Of a stretch of DNA of 43,685 nucleotides, positions 7,646 to 16,849 are shown piece after piece. How positions within the stretch are numbered: position 1 is the first letter of the stretch; the number at the start of each line of letters is the position of its first letter. The notes below the pieces were generated by a model. It was not told the origin of the DNA. It ran no database searches and saw only the letters and a program-made list of their open reading frames with translations. The stretch is from Bacteroidales bacterium (GTDB taxonomy: Bacteria > Bacteroidota > Bacteroidia > Bacteroidales > UBA932), in assembly GCA_017483985.1 (NCBI GenBank), contig JAFUUB010000009.1:1-43685 (forward strand). Direction: 5' to 3'. The translations under genes and the position numbers were made by a program.

Positions 7646-8578
7646 ATGGGATTGTTCAGCAAAGGAGTCAAGAAGACCAACGAGAGTTTTTTCGCCAGGC
7701 TTTCGCGGGCCGTCGTCGGTAAATCCAAGGTCAGCGAGGAAGTCCTCGACGCCATCGAGGAAGCCTTGATCTCCTCCGACATGGGGGTCGACACCACCCT
7801 CAAGCTCATCGACAACCTGGAAGACCGGGTCGAACGGGACAAGTACATGTCCATGGACGAGCTGGTCGAAATCCTTCGCGACGAGATCGGCAAGCTGCTC
7901 AATGTCAGTGATTCGGAGGCTCCTGCCCAGCCTTTCGACTTTTCGAAGAAGCCGTTCGTGATGCTGGTCGTCGGCGTCAACGGCGTCGGTAAGACCACGA
8001 CCATCGGCAAACTGGCCGCCAGCCTGCGCGCCCAGGGCAAGAAGGTCGTCATCGGTGCGGCGGATACGTTCCGCGCCGCGGCGGTGGACCAGCTCCAGAT
8101 CTGGGCCGACAGGGCGGGCGTGGATATCGTCCGTCAGGAAATGGGTTCCGATCCGGCTTCCGTCGCCTATGATACCGTCCGTTCCGCCGTGGCCAAGGGC
8201 GCGGATGTCGTGCTGATCGATACCGCCGGCCGCCTGCACAACCGCGTCGACCTGATGAACGAGTTGACCAAGATTCGCAATGTCATCCGCAAGGTCGTCC
8301 CGGACGGCCCGCACGACGTGCTGCTGGTCCTGGATTCGACGACCGGCCAGAATGCGTTCCAGCAGGCGCGGGAATTCTCGCGGGCAACCGATGTCACTTC
8401 GCTGGCCGTGACCAAGCTGGACGGCTCCGCCAAGGGCGGCGTCGTTGTCGGGATCGTGGACCAGTTCCGCATTCCGATCAAGTTCATCGGCATCGGAGAG
8501 GGGATCGACGACCTCAAGGTGTTTGACAAAAAGGAGTTCGTGGGCTCCCTGTTTACCCGCGAAGATATTGACAAATAA
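7646..8578 (+). CDS. ftsY: Signal recognition particle receptor FtsY
   Basis: SRP receptor GTPase that docks ribosome-SRP complexes at the inner membrane. 310 residues: a short N-terminal amphipathic start, the four-helix N domain (about 10-90), then the G domain with P-loop GVNGVGKTTT (110-119), the ADTFRAAA box, DTAGR and TKLDGSAKGG. The long acidic A domain of enterobacterial FtsY is absent, as is common outside Proteobacteria. The next gene, pheT, starts 14 bp after the stop, so ftsY heads a long unit. Confidence 0.96.
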   Translation: MGLFSKGVKKTNESFFARLSRAVVGKSKVSEEVLDAIEEALISSDMGVDTTLKLIDNLEDRVERDKYMSMDELVEILRDEIGKLLNVSDSEAPAQPFDFSKKPFVMLVVGVNGVGKTTTIGKLAASLRAQGKKVVIGAADTFRAAAVDQLQIWADRAGVDIVRQEMGSDPASVAYDTVRSAVAKGADVVLIDTAGRLHNRVDLMNELTKIRNVIRKVVPDGPHDVLLVLDSTTGQNAFQQAREFSRATDVTSLAVTKLDGSAKGGVVVGIVDQFRIPIKFIGIGEGIDDLKVFDKKEFVGSLFTREDIDK

Positions 8579-8592
8579 AAACATACCATATC

Positions 8593-11034
8593 ATGAAACT
8601 TTCCTATAGCTGGCTTAAAGAATACATTGCCTGTGACCTGACTCCGCAGGAGGTTGCGGATGCGATGACCGCCATCGGCATCGAGGTGGACTCCGTTTCC
8701 GAGCAGGAAGAGATTCCCGGCGGACTGGCCGGTGTCGTCGTGGCGCAGGTCCTCGAGTGCGTCGACCATCCGGATTCCGACCATCTCCATATCACCAAGG
8801 TGGACGATGGCTCTCCCGAGCCGGTGACGGTGGTGTGCGGCGCCCCGAACGTGGCCGCCGGCCAGAAAGTGCTGTTCGCCCGGATCGGAACGGTCCTTCC
8901 GGGGGACTTCAAGATCAAGAAATCCAAGATCCGCGGCGTGGAGTCCTTCGGCATGATCTGCGCCCAGGACGAGCTGGGTATCGGCACCGACCACGCCGGT
9001 ATCATGGTCCTGCCCGAAGACGCCGTCGTCGGCACCGCTGCCAAGGATTTCCTCGGACTCAAGACCGATGCCGTCATCGAATATGAAATCACGGCCAACC
9101 GCGTTGATGCCGCCTCCCAGTACGGCGTCGCCCGCGACCTGTATGCCTGGCTGCGCCACAACAACCGGCCGTGCGAGCTGCGGATTCCGGATGACAAGGG
9201 CTTCCAGGCCGGTGCGGGCGAAGGCATTCCCGTCGATGTCCTCGATGCCGAGGGTGCACCGCGTTACAGCGGCATCACCATCCGTGGCGTCAAGGTCGCC
9301 CCGTCCCCGGAATGGCTCCAGAAAGACCTGCGTGCCATCGGGCTGAACCCGATCAACAATATCGTCGATATCTCCAACTTCATCCTCTTCGAGATGGGGC
9401 AGCCGCTCCACATCTTCGACGCCGACAAGATCGGCGGCGGGAAGGTCGTGGTGCGCCGTGCTGCGGAAGGGGAGAAGATCCGTACCCTGGACGGCATCGA
9501 ACGCTCCCTGAAGGCTGCTGACATGGTCATCGCCGATGCGGAACGCCCGATGTGCATCGCCGGCGTGTTTGGCGGTGAGGATTCCGGCGTGACGGACAGC
9601 ACCGTCAACATCTTCATCGAGGGTGCCTACTTCGATCCCGGTTCGATCCGCAGGACTTCCAAGGTCCATGGCCTGCAGACCGACGCCTCGTTCCGCTTCG
9701 AGCGTGGCGCCGATCCGGCTGTCGCCGCCCTGGCCGGCCGCCGCGCCGCCATGCTGGTGCTCGAACTCGCCGGCGGACAGGTCTGCGGCGCCCAGTCTGA
9801 CTTCTATCCGGCTCCGGTGCAGCGCAAGGTCATCGACCTGGACTATGGCCGCATCCAGCGCTTCATCGGCAAGCAGATCGGCGCGGAGGCCATCGAAGGC
9901 ATCCTGTCCGCCCTGAATTACCAGTTCCTCGAGACCTCCGGAACCGGCGCGAAGGTCGCCGCTCCGACGTACATGGTGGACGTCTACCGTGAGTGCGATG
10001 TCGTCGAGGAAATCCTCCGTATCTACGGCTATAACAACATCGAGCTTCCGTCCAACATGCGGATGTCCGTCTCCCCGACGCCGTCCCCGGATCCGGAAGC
10101 CGTCCGGAACTATATTTCCAACTTCTTGGCCTCCAATGGTTTCGTGGAGATCATGAACAACTCTCTGACCAAGAGCAGCTACTATACGAATCTGACGACG
10201 TTCCCGGAAGAGCGTTGCGCGCGGATCGTCAACCCGCTCAGCTCCGACCTGAACGTCATGCGCCAGAGCCTGCTGCCGGGCGTGCTGGAAGTCGTCGCCT
10301 ATAACGTCAACCGGCAGGTCTACAACATCAAGGCTTTCGAGTACGGCTCTGTCTACCAGCGTCTGCCGGAAGGGGACGGGACGACCCTCGCCTCTTATGA
10401 GGAGCATCCCTGCTTCGCCCTGGTCCTGAGCGGCCCCGGTGAGAAATCCTGGCGCCAGGAACCCCGGAAGGGCAATTACTTCCAGCTCAAGGGCTATCTG
10501 GAACTGCTGCTCCGCCGTTACGGCGTGGATATCTATACCCTTGAGACCGAGGCGGCGCCGTCCGACCTCTTCTCCGAGGGCCTCGTCTACAAACTGCCGG
10601 GTTCGCGCAAGCAGCTGGCCGTCATGGGTACCATCGCTCCAGCCCTGGCCCGCCGCTTCGACGTGAAGCAGCCGGTCTTCGCCGCGGAGATCAGCTGGCC
10701 TGTCCTTTTGGAACTGGTCAGCCGCGTCAAGGTCCGCTTCACCGAGCTTCCGAAGTTCCCGGAGGTCCGCCGCGACCTGGCCCTGCTCCTGGATGAGAGC
10801 GTCCGGTATGCGGACATTCGCCGGAGCGCCCAGCGCGCCGCGAAGAAGCTGCTCCGCCAGGTCGGCCTGTTCGACGTCTACCGCGGCGACAAGATTCCTG
10901 CCGGCAAGAAGCAGTATGCCCTGAGCTTCGTCTTCCAGGATCCGGACAAGACCCTGACGGACGCCGAGATCGAGAAGATCATGGCCAAGCTCCTGGCTAC
11001 GTTTGAAAATGAATTTGGTGCGATCCTCCGGTAA
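8593..11034 (+). CDS. pheT: Phenylalanyl-tRNA synthetase beta subunit
   Basis: Beta chain of the heterotetrameric PheRS that charges tRNA-Phe. 813 residues, normal length. Order: EMAP-like tRNA-binding domain (about 40-150, with HPDSDHLHI and VVCGAPNV), B3/B4 editing domain (about 210-390, GLNPINNIVDISNF), B5 domain (about 405-480), the catalytic-like core, and the C-terminal FDX-ACB anticodon-binding domain (about 720-812, FPEVRRDLALLL). pheS is not in this window. It lies 14 bp after ftsY and 1 bp before the DUF4296 lipoprotein gene. Confidence 0.97.
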   Translation: MKLSYSWLKEYIACDLTPQEVADAMTAIGIEVDSVSEQEEIPGGLAGVVVAQVLECVDHPDSDHLHITKVDDGSPEPVTVVCGAPNVAAGQKVLFARIGTVLPGDFKIKKSKIRGVESFGMICAQDELGIGTDHAGIMVLPEDAVVGTAAKDFLGLKTDAVIEYEITANRVDAASQYGVARDLYAWLRHNNRPCELRIPDDKGFQAGAGEGIPVDVLDAEGAPRYSGITIRGVKVAPSPEWLQKDLRAIGLNPINNIVDISNFILFEMGQPLHIFDADKIGGGKVVVRRAAEGEKIRTLDGIERSLKAADMVIADAERPMCIAGVFGGEDSGVTDSTVNIFIEGAYFDPGSIRRTSKVHGLQTDASFRFERGADPAVAALAGRRAAMLVLELAGGQVCGAQSDFYPAPVQRKVIDLDYGRIQRFIGKQIGAEAIEGILSALNYQFLETSGTGAKVAAPTYMVDVYRECDVVEEILRIYGYNNIELPSNMRMSVSPTPSPDPEAVRNYISNFLASNGFVEIMNNSLTKSSYYTNLTTFPEERCARIVNPLSSDLNVMRQSLLPGVLEVVAYNVNRQVYNIKAFEYGSVYQRLPEGDGTTLASYEEHPCFALVLSGPGEKSWRQEPRKGNYFQLKGYLELLLRRYGVDIYTLETEAAPSDLFSEGLVYKLPGSRKQLAVMGTIAPALARRFDVKQPVFAAEISWPVLLELVSRVKVRFTELPKFPEVRRDLALLLDESVRYADIRRSAQRAAKKLLRQVGLFDVYRGDKIPAGKKQYALSFVFQDPDKTLTDAEIEKIMAKLLATFENEFGAILR

Positions 11035-11035
11035 A

Positions 11036-11695
11036 ATGCGTCGTCTCGTACTCATCCTTGCCGTCCTGGCTGGTCTGGCTGCCTGCTCCCGCGGGGAGCG
11101 GGTCATTCCTGCGGATAAGATGGCCGCGATGTACGAGGAGATGTTCGTGCTGGACCAGTGGATCCGGGCAACGCCGGCCCTGGGCCGGGTTGCGGATACC
11201 AGCCTGGTCTATCTGCCGATTCTGGAGCGCTATGGCTACACGGCCGAGGATTACCGCGCTTCGGTGGAATATTATCTGTCCGAGCCGGCTGAATTCTCTG
11301 GGATTTTCCAGACGGTCAAGGACCGCTTGCAAAAGCGGGTGGATGAACTGACGGCCGCGGAAGAAGGGGTGTCCCAGCGGGAGGCCTATCGCCGTGCCAT
11401 CGAGGCGCGGACGGATTTCGTCCGGCCGCGCATCTTCGACTTCGGCGACACGCTGGACCTGACCCGGGAGGTGTCCGTGGTCTGGGATTCCCTGGGCGTC
11501 TCCGTCGTGGAGCGTGTCCTGCCGGACACGTTGTATGAAGGTCCCGTTTTCCACCTGCGCGATACGGTGGCCGTCGCCGATACCGTGGCAGTTGTCGATA
11601 CGGTGGCTGCCGAGAAGACGGTCGCTGCTCCGAACATTGAAAAAATGACTGAAAATGAAAAGATTCTCCGCGAAATACCTGTACTTGCTGAATGA
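11036..11695 (+). CDS. DUF4296-type lipoprotein
   Basis: A predicted exported lipoprotein of 219 residues. The signal peptide ends at the lipobox LAAC with C17; the rest contains a helical DUF4296-like region (about 25-130, with Met/Tyr-rich helices such as MYEEMFVLDQW) and an acidic tail with DTV-A repeats (DTVAVADTVAVVDTV). A start 11 codons upstream is possible but would put charged residues ahead of the signal peptide. The ATG follows the pheT stop by 1 bp. Its end overlaps the amidohydrolase gene by 41 bp in another frame. DUF4296 has no known function. Confidence 0.75.
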   Translation: MRRLVLILAVLAGLAACSRGERVIPADKMAAMYEEMFVLDQWIRATPALGRVADTSLVYLPILERYGYTAEDYRASVEYYLSEPAEFSGIFQTVKDRLQKRVDELTAAEEGVSQREAYRRAIEARTDFVRPRIFDFGDTLDLTREVSVVWDSLGVSVVERVLPDTLYEGPVFHLRDTVAVADTVAVVDTVAAEKTVAAPNIEKMTENEKILREIPVLAE

Positions 11696-12842
11696 GGACC
11701 GTCCGCTGGTGAACGGCTTCGTCGAATACGATGACGACGGGACCATCCTGCGTACAGGCGTCTGCGAGGATCCTTCGTCCGAAGAGGTGTTCCTGGATGG
11801 AGCCGTCATCCCGGGCTTCGTGAATGCGCATTGCCACATTGAACTTTCCTATATGTGGAAACTGTTCCGCAAGGGGACGGGAATGGCCGGATTCATCGAC
11901 CAGATCAATGCCTTGCGGGATACGGCCAGCCTGGAAGACAAGCTCGCGGATATCCAGACCTGGATGGACCGGCTCTGGCAGCGGGGTGTCAGCGCGATGG
12001 CAGATATCAGCAATTGTGCGGATTCCTTCGCCATCAAGGCGGCTTCCCCGATGTACACCCGGACTTTCCTGGAAGTGTTCGGAACGGAACCGCAGGACTG
12101 CGAGGCCGTGATCCGTGACGTGAAGGCGCTGCAGGCCCAGGCCCTTGCCTGCGGTCTGGACGCGGCACCGACGCCGCATGCCTGTTATACCATGAGTCCG
12201 GAACTGCTGACCGCCGCCAGCGCGGAAGGCCTCCGGTCGGGCTTCCTTTCCTACCATAGCGAAGAAACCCAGGAAGAGGAGGAGATGCTCCGCAGCGGCA
12301 GCGGCCCCATGTGGGAGAACCGCAAGCGTGCAGGGATGTCTACGCCGCCCGTGACCGGGACCTCTTCGTTGCTGTATTTCCTGGACCGCCTGCAGCGGGT
12401 GCATCCGGCCCCGTTCGGAGAGCACATCCTGCTGGTGCACGAAGTGTGCATGGACCAGGAAGGCATCGATGCCGTCAAAGCGGTGATGCAGCATCCGTTC
12501 ATCGCCCTTTGCCCGCTCTCCAACCTCTTTATCCACAATGCCTTGCCTCCGGTGGAACTGCTTCGCGCCAACGGGATGAAACTGACGGTCGGAACGGATT
12601 CCCTCTCGAGCAACGACGACCTGGACATGGTGGCGGAACTGTTCTGCCTCCAGGAGAATTTCCCGCAGGTACCGCTCGGCGAAATGCTGGGATGGGCTTG
12701 CCGGAACGGGGCGGAATTCCTCGGCAAAGAGGACGTGCTCGGCACCATCGAACCGGGCAAGCGTCCCGGCCTCGTACTGATTGACCATCTGTCGCCCGAA
12801 GGTCGCCTGACGACCGCGAGCGCCTCTTATCGGATTGTGTAG
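11655..12842 (+). CDS. Amidohydrolase, aminohydrolase/chlorohydrolase (TRZ/ATZ-like) group
   Basis: A 395-residue metal-dependent deaminase-type hydrolase. Metal and catalytic residues are visible: H59 and H61 (AHCHIE), H175, H201 with E204 (HSEE), H262 (LVHEV) and D315 (GTDSLSSN). This set fits the subgroup with S-adenosylhomocysteine/5'-methylthioadenosine deaminase and aminodeoxyfutalosine deaminase. Substrate cannot be fixed from sequence. The start at 11655 overlaps the previous gene by 41 bp but is needed for the conserved N-terminal beta-sandwich; the next Met is far inside. The radical SAM gene follows after 3 bp. Confidence 0.82.
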   Translation: MKRFSAKYLYLLNEDRPLVNGFVEYDDDGTILRTGVCEDPSSEEVFLDGAVIPGFVNAHCHIELSYMWKLFRKGTGMAGFIDQINALRDTASLEDKLADIQTWMDRLWQRGVSAMADISNCADSFAIKAASPMYTRTFLEVFGTEPQDCEAVIRDVKALQAQALACGLDAAPTPHACYTMSPELLTAASAEGLRSGFLSYHSEETQEEEEMLRSGSGPMWENRKRAGMSTPPVTGTSSLLYFLDRLQRVHPAPFGEHILLVHEVCMDQEGIDAVKAVMQHPFIALCPLSNLFIHNALPPVELLRANGMKLTVGTDSLSSNDDLDMVAELFCLQENFPQVPLGEMLGWACRNGAEFLGKEDVLGTIEPGKRPGLVLIDHLSPEGRLTTASASYRIV

Positions 12843-12845
12843 CCT

Positions 12846-13601
12846 ATGATGCGGGAAGATTTGGTCTTCGGACCCATCCACAGCCGGCGGCTCGGTTCTT
12901 CCTTGGGAATCAACCTCTTGCCGCAGAAGGGGAAACTCTGCAACTTTGACTGCATCTACTGTGAATGCGGATGGAACAAGGACGGTCGCGGCGACCGGGA
13001 ACTGCCGACGGCGGAAGACCTGCGGAAGGCCTTGACGCTGAAACTGCAGGCATGCTCCGCGGCCGGGACACCGATTGATTCGGTCACGTTCTCCGGTGAC
13101 GGGGAACCGACGTTGAATCCCGACTTCGCCCGGATCATCGACATCACCCTGGAATTGCGGGACCGCTATTATCCCGCCGCCAAGGTCTCGGTCCTGTCCA
13201 ATGCGACGCGGATCGGACGGGAGGAGGTCTTCCAGGCGCTGCGGAAAGTGGACAACCCGATCCTCAAGATCGATGCGCCGACGGCCGCGCTGGCGGCCCG
13301 GATCAACCAGCCGCAGGGAGAATATGACGTTGACCAGGTCGTTGCGGACCTGCGCCGTTTCGAGGGAAACTTCATCTTGCAGACCATGTTCCTCAAATCC
13401 CCGGATTTCGACTCCTCCTCGCCGGAGGTGCTCGACGGATGGATGCGGATCGTGCGCGACCTGCGGCCGCGCGAGGTGATGGTCTATACCATCGACCGCG
13501 AGACGCCGATGAAGGGACTGCAGAAGATGACGGTCGAGCAGATGCGCGCCCTGGTACAGCCCCTGCTTGACGAGGGCTTCCGGATTCAGATTAAAGGATA
13601 A
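12846..13601 (+). CDS. Radical SAM protein (COG0731-like)
   Basis: A 251-residue radical SAM enzyme. The [4Fe-4S] cluster motif is C32-x3-C36-x2-C39 within LCNFDCIYCE, followed by the SFSGDGEPTLNP-like SAM-binding strand (VTFSGDGEPTL). The N-terminal FGPIHSRRLGSSLGINLLP is characteristic of the small COG0731 group, related to the TYW1 catalytic domain but lacking flavodoxin. Substrate is unknown. It starts with tandem ATGs 3 bp after the amidohydrolase and is 16 bp before deoC. Confidence 0.85.
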   Translation: MMREDLVFGPIHSRRLGSSLGINLLPQKGKLCNFDCIYCECGWNKDGRGDRELPTAEDLRKALTLKLQACSAAGTPIDSVTFSGDGEPTLNPDFARIIDITLELRDRYYPAAKVSVLSNATRIGREEVFQALRKVDNPILKIDAPTAALAARINQPQGEYDVDQVVADLRRFEGNFILQTMFLKSPDFDSSSPEVLDGWMRIVRDLRPREVMVYTIDRETPMKGLQKMTVEQMRALVQPLLDEGFRIQIKG

Positions 13602-13617
13602 TATAAAATATTGATAT

Positions 13618-14511
13618 ATGGCTGATTTGTTTACTAAGTACGGATACGCTCCCGACAAGGAAGCGATTGACCGGAGCCTGGGCATCATCGCGCGGAACCT
13701 GGAGAACGCCGTCTCCCCGCAGGTGCTGAAGGATTGTTTCTCAATCATGGACCTGACTTCCCTGCGGAACCAGGATACGGTGGCCTCCATCACCAAGCTC
13801 ACGGAGAAGGTGACGGCTTTCCGCAAGGACTATCCGGATTATCCGCTGCCGGCATCGGTCTGCGTGTACCCGAATTTCGCCGGTGTGGTGAAAGCCCACC
13901 GCTGCAGCCCGGACCTCCATGTCACGACCGTGGCCGGGTGTTTCCCGACCTCCCAGAGTTTCCTTGAGGTCAAGATGCATGAGTGCGAGATGGCCGTGGC
14001 AGCGGGTGCGGATGAGATTGATATCGTTTTGGCGCTCAATGCTTTCCTGGCGGATGATTTCCGGACGGCCGGGGAAGAGATCCACGCCATGCGCCAGTGC
14101 ATCGACAAGGCTGCCGCCGCCCAGGGCCGCAAGGTGATCCTCAAGGTGATCCTGGAGACCGGCCTGCTCGTCACCCCGGAGCGCATCGCGAATGCCTCCT
14201 TTATCGCGATGGAAGAGGGCGCCGATTTCATCAAGACGTCCACCGGCAAGGTCGAGGTGAACGCCACCCCGATGGCTGCCTATGTCATGTGCCAGTGCAT
14301 CAAGGCCTTCTATGAAAAGACCGGCCGTAAGGTCGGCTTCAAGGCGGCCGGTGGCATTTCCACCAGCATGGATGCCGTCTGCTACTACAGCATCGTCTCT
14401 TCGATCCTGGGCAAGGAATGGCTTGACAAGCGGTATTTCCGTTTCGGCGTCAGTCGCCTGGCCAACAGCCTGTTATCCTCGATTGAGCAGAAGACCGTGA
14501 CCATTTTCTAG
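13618..14511 (+). CDS. deoC: Deoxyribose-phosphate aldolase
   Basis: Cleaves 2-deoxyribose-5-phosphate to glyceraldehyde-3-phosphate and acetaldehyde in deoxynucleoside catabolism. 297 residues, the longer variant common in this phylum. The Schiff-base lysine is K206 in FIKTSTGK, and the ADEIDIV strand (131-137) carries the supporting aspartate D135. A second conserved lysine is in GFKAAGGIS. It is the last gene of the ftsY-pheT unit and is followed by three hairpins. Confidence 0.95.
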   Translation: MADLFTKYGYAPDKEAIDRSLGIIARNLENAVSPQVLKDCFSIMDLTSLRNQDTVASITKLTEKVTAFRKDYPDYPLPASVCVYPNFAGVVKAHRCSPDLHVTTVAGCFPTSQSFLEVKMHECEMAVAAGADEIDIVLALNAFLADDFRTAGEEIHAMRQCIDKAAAAQGRKVILKVILETGLLVTPERIANASFIAMEEGADFIKTSTGKVEVNATPMAAYVMCQCIKAFYEKTGRKVGFKAAGGISTSMDAVCYYSIVSSILGKEWLDKRYFRFGVSRLANSLLSSIEQKTVTIF

Positions 14512-14520
14512 GAAACGGCT

Positions 14521-14541
14521 TTCCGGGGATGATTCCCGGAA
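14521..14541 (+). other. Hairpin just after deoC
   Basis: Perfect 7-bp stem TTCCGGG (14521-14527) with CCCGGAA (14535-14541). No T-tract follows, so it may protect the mRNA 3' end rather than terminate. Confidence 0.5.
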
Positions 14542-14559
14542 TCCGCTGATTATGAATGA

Positions 14560-14596
14560 ACCGGGACCCCCGTTTTTGAAGCGGAGGCCCGGTTTT
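14560..14596 (+). terminator. Possible terminator downstream of deoC
   Basis: ACCGGG (14560-14565) pairs with CCCGGT (14588-14593), closing a loop with partial C/G pairing, followed by TTTT. Confidence 0.5.
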
Positions 14597-14617
14597 CCGG
14601 TAAAACGGCTTTTTGCG

Positions 14618-14649
14618 ACGGCCTCCTGCCGCAGCGGGAGGCCGTTTTT
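14618..14649 (+). terminator. Terminator ending the ftsY-deoC unit
   Basis: ACGGCCTCC (14618-14626) pairs perfectly with GGAGGCCGT (14637-14645), followed by TTTTT. This is the strongest of the three hairpins in the 14512-14720 gap. Confidence 0.85.
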
Positions 14650-14691
14650 GCAGATAAACGTTTCTTCCGGCGGTAAACGGATCGGAGCGGG

Positions 14692-14699
14692 TACTTTTG
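14692..14699 (+). promoter_or_regulatory. -7 box of the metallopeptidase/DUF3575/Mfa2 operon
   Basis: TACTTTTG, exact TAnnTTTG, 21 bp before the ATG at 14721. No clear -33 element. Confidence 0.55.
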
Positions 14700-14720
14700 C
14701 GGTGAGAAAAATGAAGAACC

Positions 14721-16304
14721 ATGAAAACCTGCAAAAGATGCTTAGCCGGGCTGCTGGCACTCGTGGCGGCCGGCTCCTGCGAGAAGGAGGGGACGGACCT
14801 TTATCTGACCGATGACGCCTCCTTCGGGGACCTGTCGCACGAACAGATCGTCCTGGGGGAGAAACTGGACGACCCGTATTCCGTGGAAAATGTCACCAAG
14901 GCCCTCGCTTCCCTGTATCCGACCAAGGCGGATGCGGTTTCGGTGGCAGAGACCGACCTCTACGTCCGTTTCCTGCCTGCGGATGAGACGCAATACGCCC
15001 GCCTGGTGGAGTCCGGGCTGGAACTGATGGACCATCCCCTGGATTACCAGATCGTCCGGGATGGGGACTGGTACCATGATCCCGGCGTGGCGGAGGATAA
15101 GATCACCTGGCAGTATGCCGTCGTCCCGCGGGACTATGACCTGCCCCAGGATATCCACCATGAGGTCCTGGACCGCTGCTATATCTCCGAGCATGATCCG
15201 GCCACGCGTGCCGGAGGGGACGGGATCGACTGGGAAGCCGTGGAACGGGAGGCGTTCCGGCTGACGGGCAATGAGGACCTGCTGCTGCCCTCGACGAAGG
15301 CGAAGGCCAAGCCGCAGGGCCGGATCACGATCGTGGATGACGATGCCAATGGGGGCAAGGCCTTCGGCGTGTCCGGTGTCAAGGTGGTCTGCAATTCCTT
15401 CGTCAAGTTTTCCTCCGGCTACACCGACCGGGACGGCTATTACGAGGTGTCCAAGAAATATTCTTCCAAGGTCCGTTACCGCCTGATGTTCAAGAATGAG
15501 AAGGGGTTTGCGATCGGGGTCAACCTGATCCTGGTCCCGGCTTCGATGTCGGCCCTCGGCAAGGGGCCCTCGGAGGGGCTGGACGTGGAGATCACGAAAG
15601 AATCGGACCGCAAGCTGTTCACCCGGAGTGTCGTCAACAATGCCGTCTACGAGTATCTGGAGCGTTGCAACGAGGATGACATGAACCTGCCGTGCCCGCC
15701 GAAGAACCTGCGGATCTGGCTGTTCCAGAAGATGAAGGCCAGCAGTGCCTGCATGCTCCGCCAGGGAGCGGTCATCGACCACGGCGTCCTGAAACAGTTC
15801 CTGGGAGAGTATGGCTCCCTGGTCAAGCTGTTCCTGCCGGATATCACCCTCGGACTGAAAGGGGCGGAGTCCTATGCGGACATCTATTCGGTGACCTGCC
15901 ACGAACTGGCCCATGCCTCGCATTTCAAGCAGGTCGGCAAGTCCTGGTGGAACAAATTCATCTTCTATATCCTGAGTTCCTACGTGTCGACCGGCGAGAC
16001 CTATGGCGATGGCTCCGGGGAGAATGCCGGCTACTGCGCGGTGGGGGAAATGTGGGCGTATTACATGCAGAACCGCATGTACAATGACCGGTATGGCGGC
16101 GTGATGCCAGTGGCGGGGTCCTCGTATTGGTTTACCCCGCAGGTGCTTCGCTACCTGGACGAGCGCGGGATGACGCGGTCCGAGATCTTCCGCGCGATGA
16201 CCTCCGACGTGTGCTCGGCCGCCGACCTGCAGGCCAAACTGCGCACCCTGTATCCGGAAAAAACCAGCCTGATCGACCAGGTATTTGACCGTTACGCGAA
16301 ATGA
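14721..16304 (+). CDS. Lipoprotein with HExxH zinc-metallopeptidase motif
   Basis: A 527-residue predicted lipoprotein. The signal peptide ends at AAGSC with C20. A low-similarity N-terminal region (about 25-190) is followed by a carboxypeptidase-regulatory-like beta domain (about 200-270: GRITIVDDD, GVSGVKVVCN, TDRDGYYEV). The C-terminal domain has HELAH at 394-398 and, 45 residues on, an acidic segment with E434 and E443 (GYCAVGEMWAYYM), giving a gluzincin-like HExxH...E arrangement. I do not recognise a named peptidase family. The gene overlaps the next by ATGA. It is probably surface- or periplasm-facing and cell-envelope directed; substrate unknown. Confidence 0.7.
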   Translation: MKTCKRCLAGLLALVAAGSCEKEGTDLYLTDDASFGDLSHEQIVLGEKLDDPYSVENVTKALASLYPTKADAVSVAETDLYVRFLPADETQYARLVESGLELMDHPLDYQIVRDGDWYHDPGVAEDKITWQYAVVPRDYDLPQDIHHEVLDRCYISEHDPATRAGGDGIDWEAVEREAFRLTGNEDLLLPSTKAKAKPQGRITIVDDDANGGKAFGVSGVKVVCNSFVKFSSGYTDRDGYYEVSKKYSSKVRYRLMFKNEKGFAIGVNLILVPASMSALGKGPSEGLDVEITKESDRKLFTRSVVNNAVYEYLERCNEDDMNLPCPPKNLRIWLFQKMKASSACMLRQGAVIDHGVLKQFLGEYGSLVKLFLPDITLGLKGAESYADIYSVTCHELAHASHFKQVGKSWWNKFIFYILSSYVSTGETYGDGSGENAGYCAVGEMWAYYMQNRMYNDRYGGVMPVAGSSYWFTPQVLRYLDERGMTRSEIFRAMTSDVCSAADLQAKLRTLYPEKTSLIDQVFDRYAK

Positions 16305-16849
16305 AACGGGGAATGATCTTCCTGCTGGCCTCCCTGCTGGCAGGCCCGGTGGGGGCCCAGGACTGGAGCCTCTCCACGAACATGGCGGCATACGCCGATT
16401 TCGGGACCTTGAATGCGGAGGTCGGCTATGCCGTCGGAAGGCATTGGAATGCGGCGGCTTCCTTCCGCTACAATCCGTTTACCTTTGAATCGGACGGCGA
16501 GCCGGTGCAGAACCGCCAGCGGACCTTCGCGGCGGGTGCCCGCTACTGGCCCTGGCACATCTATTCAGGCTGGTGGATGGCTGGGAAGGCGCAATACCAG
16601 GAATACAACCGGGGCGGTATCCGTTCCCCGGAAACCCGGGAAGGGGAACGTCTCGGGGCCGGCTTGTCCGCGGGGTATTCCTATATGTTGGCACCCTGGC
16701 TGAACCTGGACCTGGGCATCGGGTTCTGGGGCGGCATGGACCGCTATGTCCTGTATGAATGTCCGGTCTGCGGACTGACCGTAGACAAGGGCCGGACCGT
16801 TTTCTTCCTCCCGGATGAGATCCGGGTGGCCCTGAGCGTGGTTTTCTGA
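16301..16849 (+). CDS. DUF3575 family outer-membrane beta-barrel protein
   Basis: A 182-residue exported protein. The signal peptide cleaves after GPVGA (about residue 19). Alternating hydrophobic/aromatic strands (WSLSTNMAAYADFG, NAEVGYAVGRHWNAAASFRYNPF, RYWPWHIYSGWW) end in an aromatic C-terminal strand finishing SVVF. The late ECPVCG segment and the strand pattern match DUF3575, a small Bacteroidota barrel often encoded beside FimB/Mfa2-type lipoproteins. Start overlaps the previous stop (ATGA), and its stop overlaps the next start (TGATG), so the three genes are coupled. Confidence 0.8.
   Translation: MKRGMIFLLASLLAGPVGAQDWSLSTNMAAYADFGTLNAEVGYAVGRHWNAAASFRYNPFTFESDGEPVQNRQRTFAAGARYWPWHIYSGWWMAGKAQYQEYNRGGIRSPETREGERLGAGLSAGYSYMLAPWLNLDLGIGFWGGMDRYVLYECPVCGLTVDKGRTVFFLPDEIRVALSVVF

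Noticed and set aside
8167..11106. 979-codon minus-strand frame opposite ftsY/pheT
   Set aside because: Antisense frame kept open by GC-rich codons; His/Asp/Arg-rich without motifs.
11316..13826. 836-codon minus-strand frame
   Set aside because: Covers four genes on the plus strand with clear catalytic motifs; a shadow frame.
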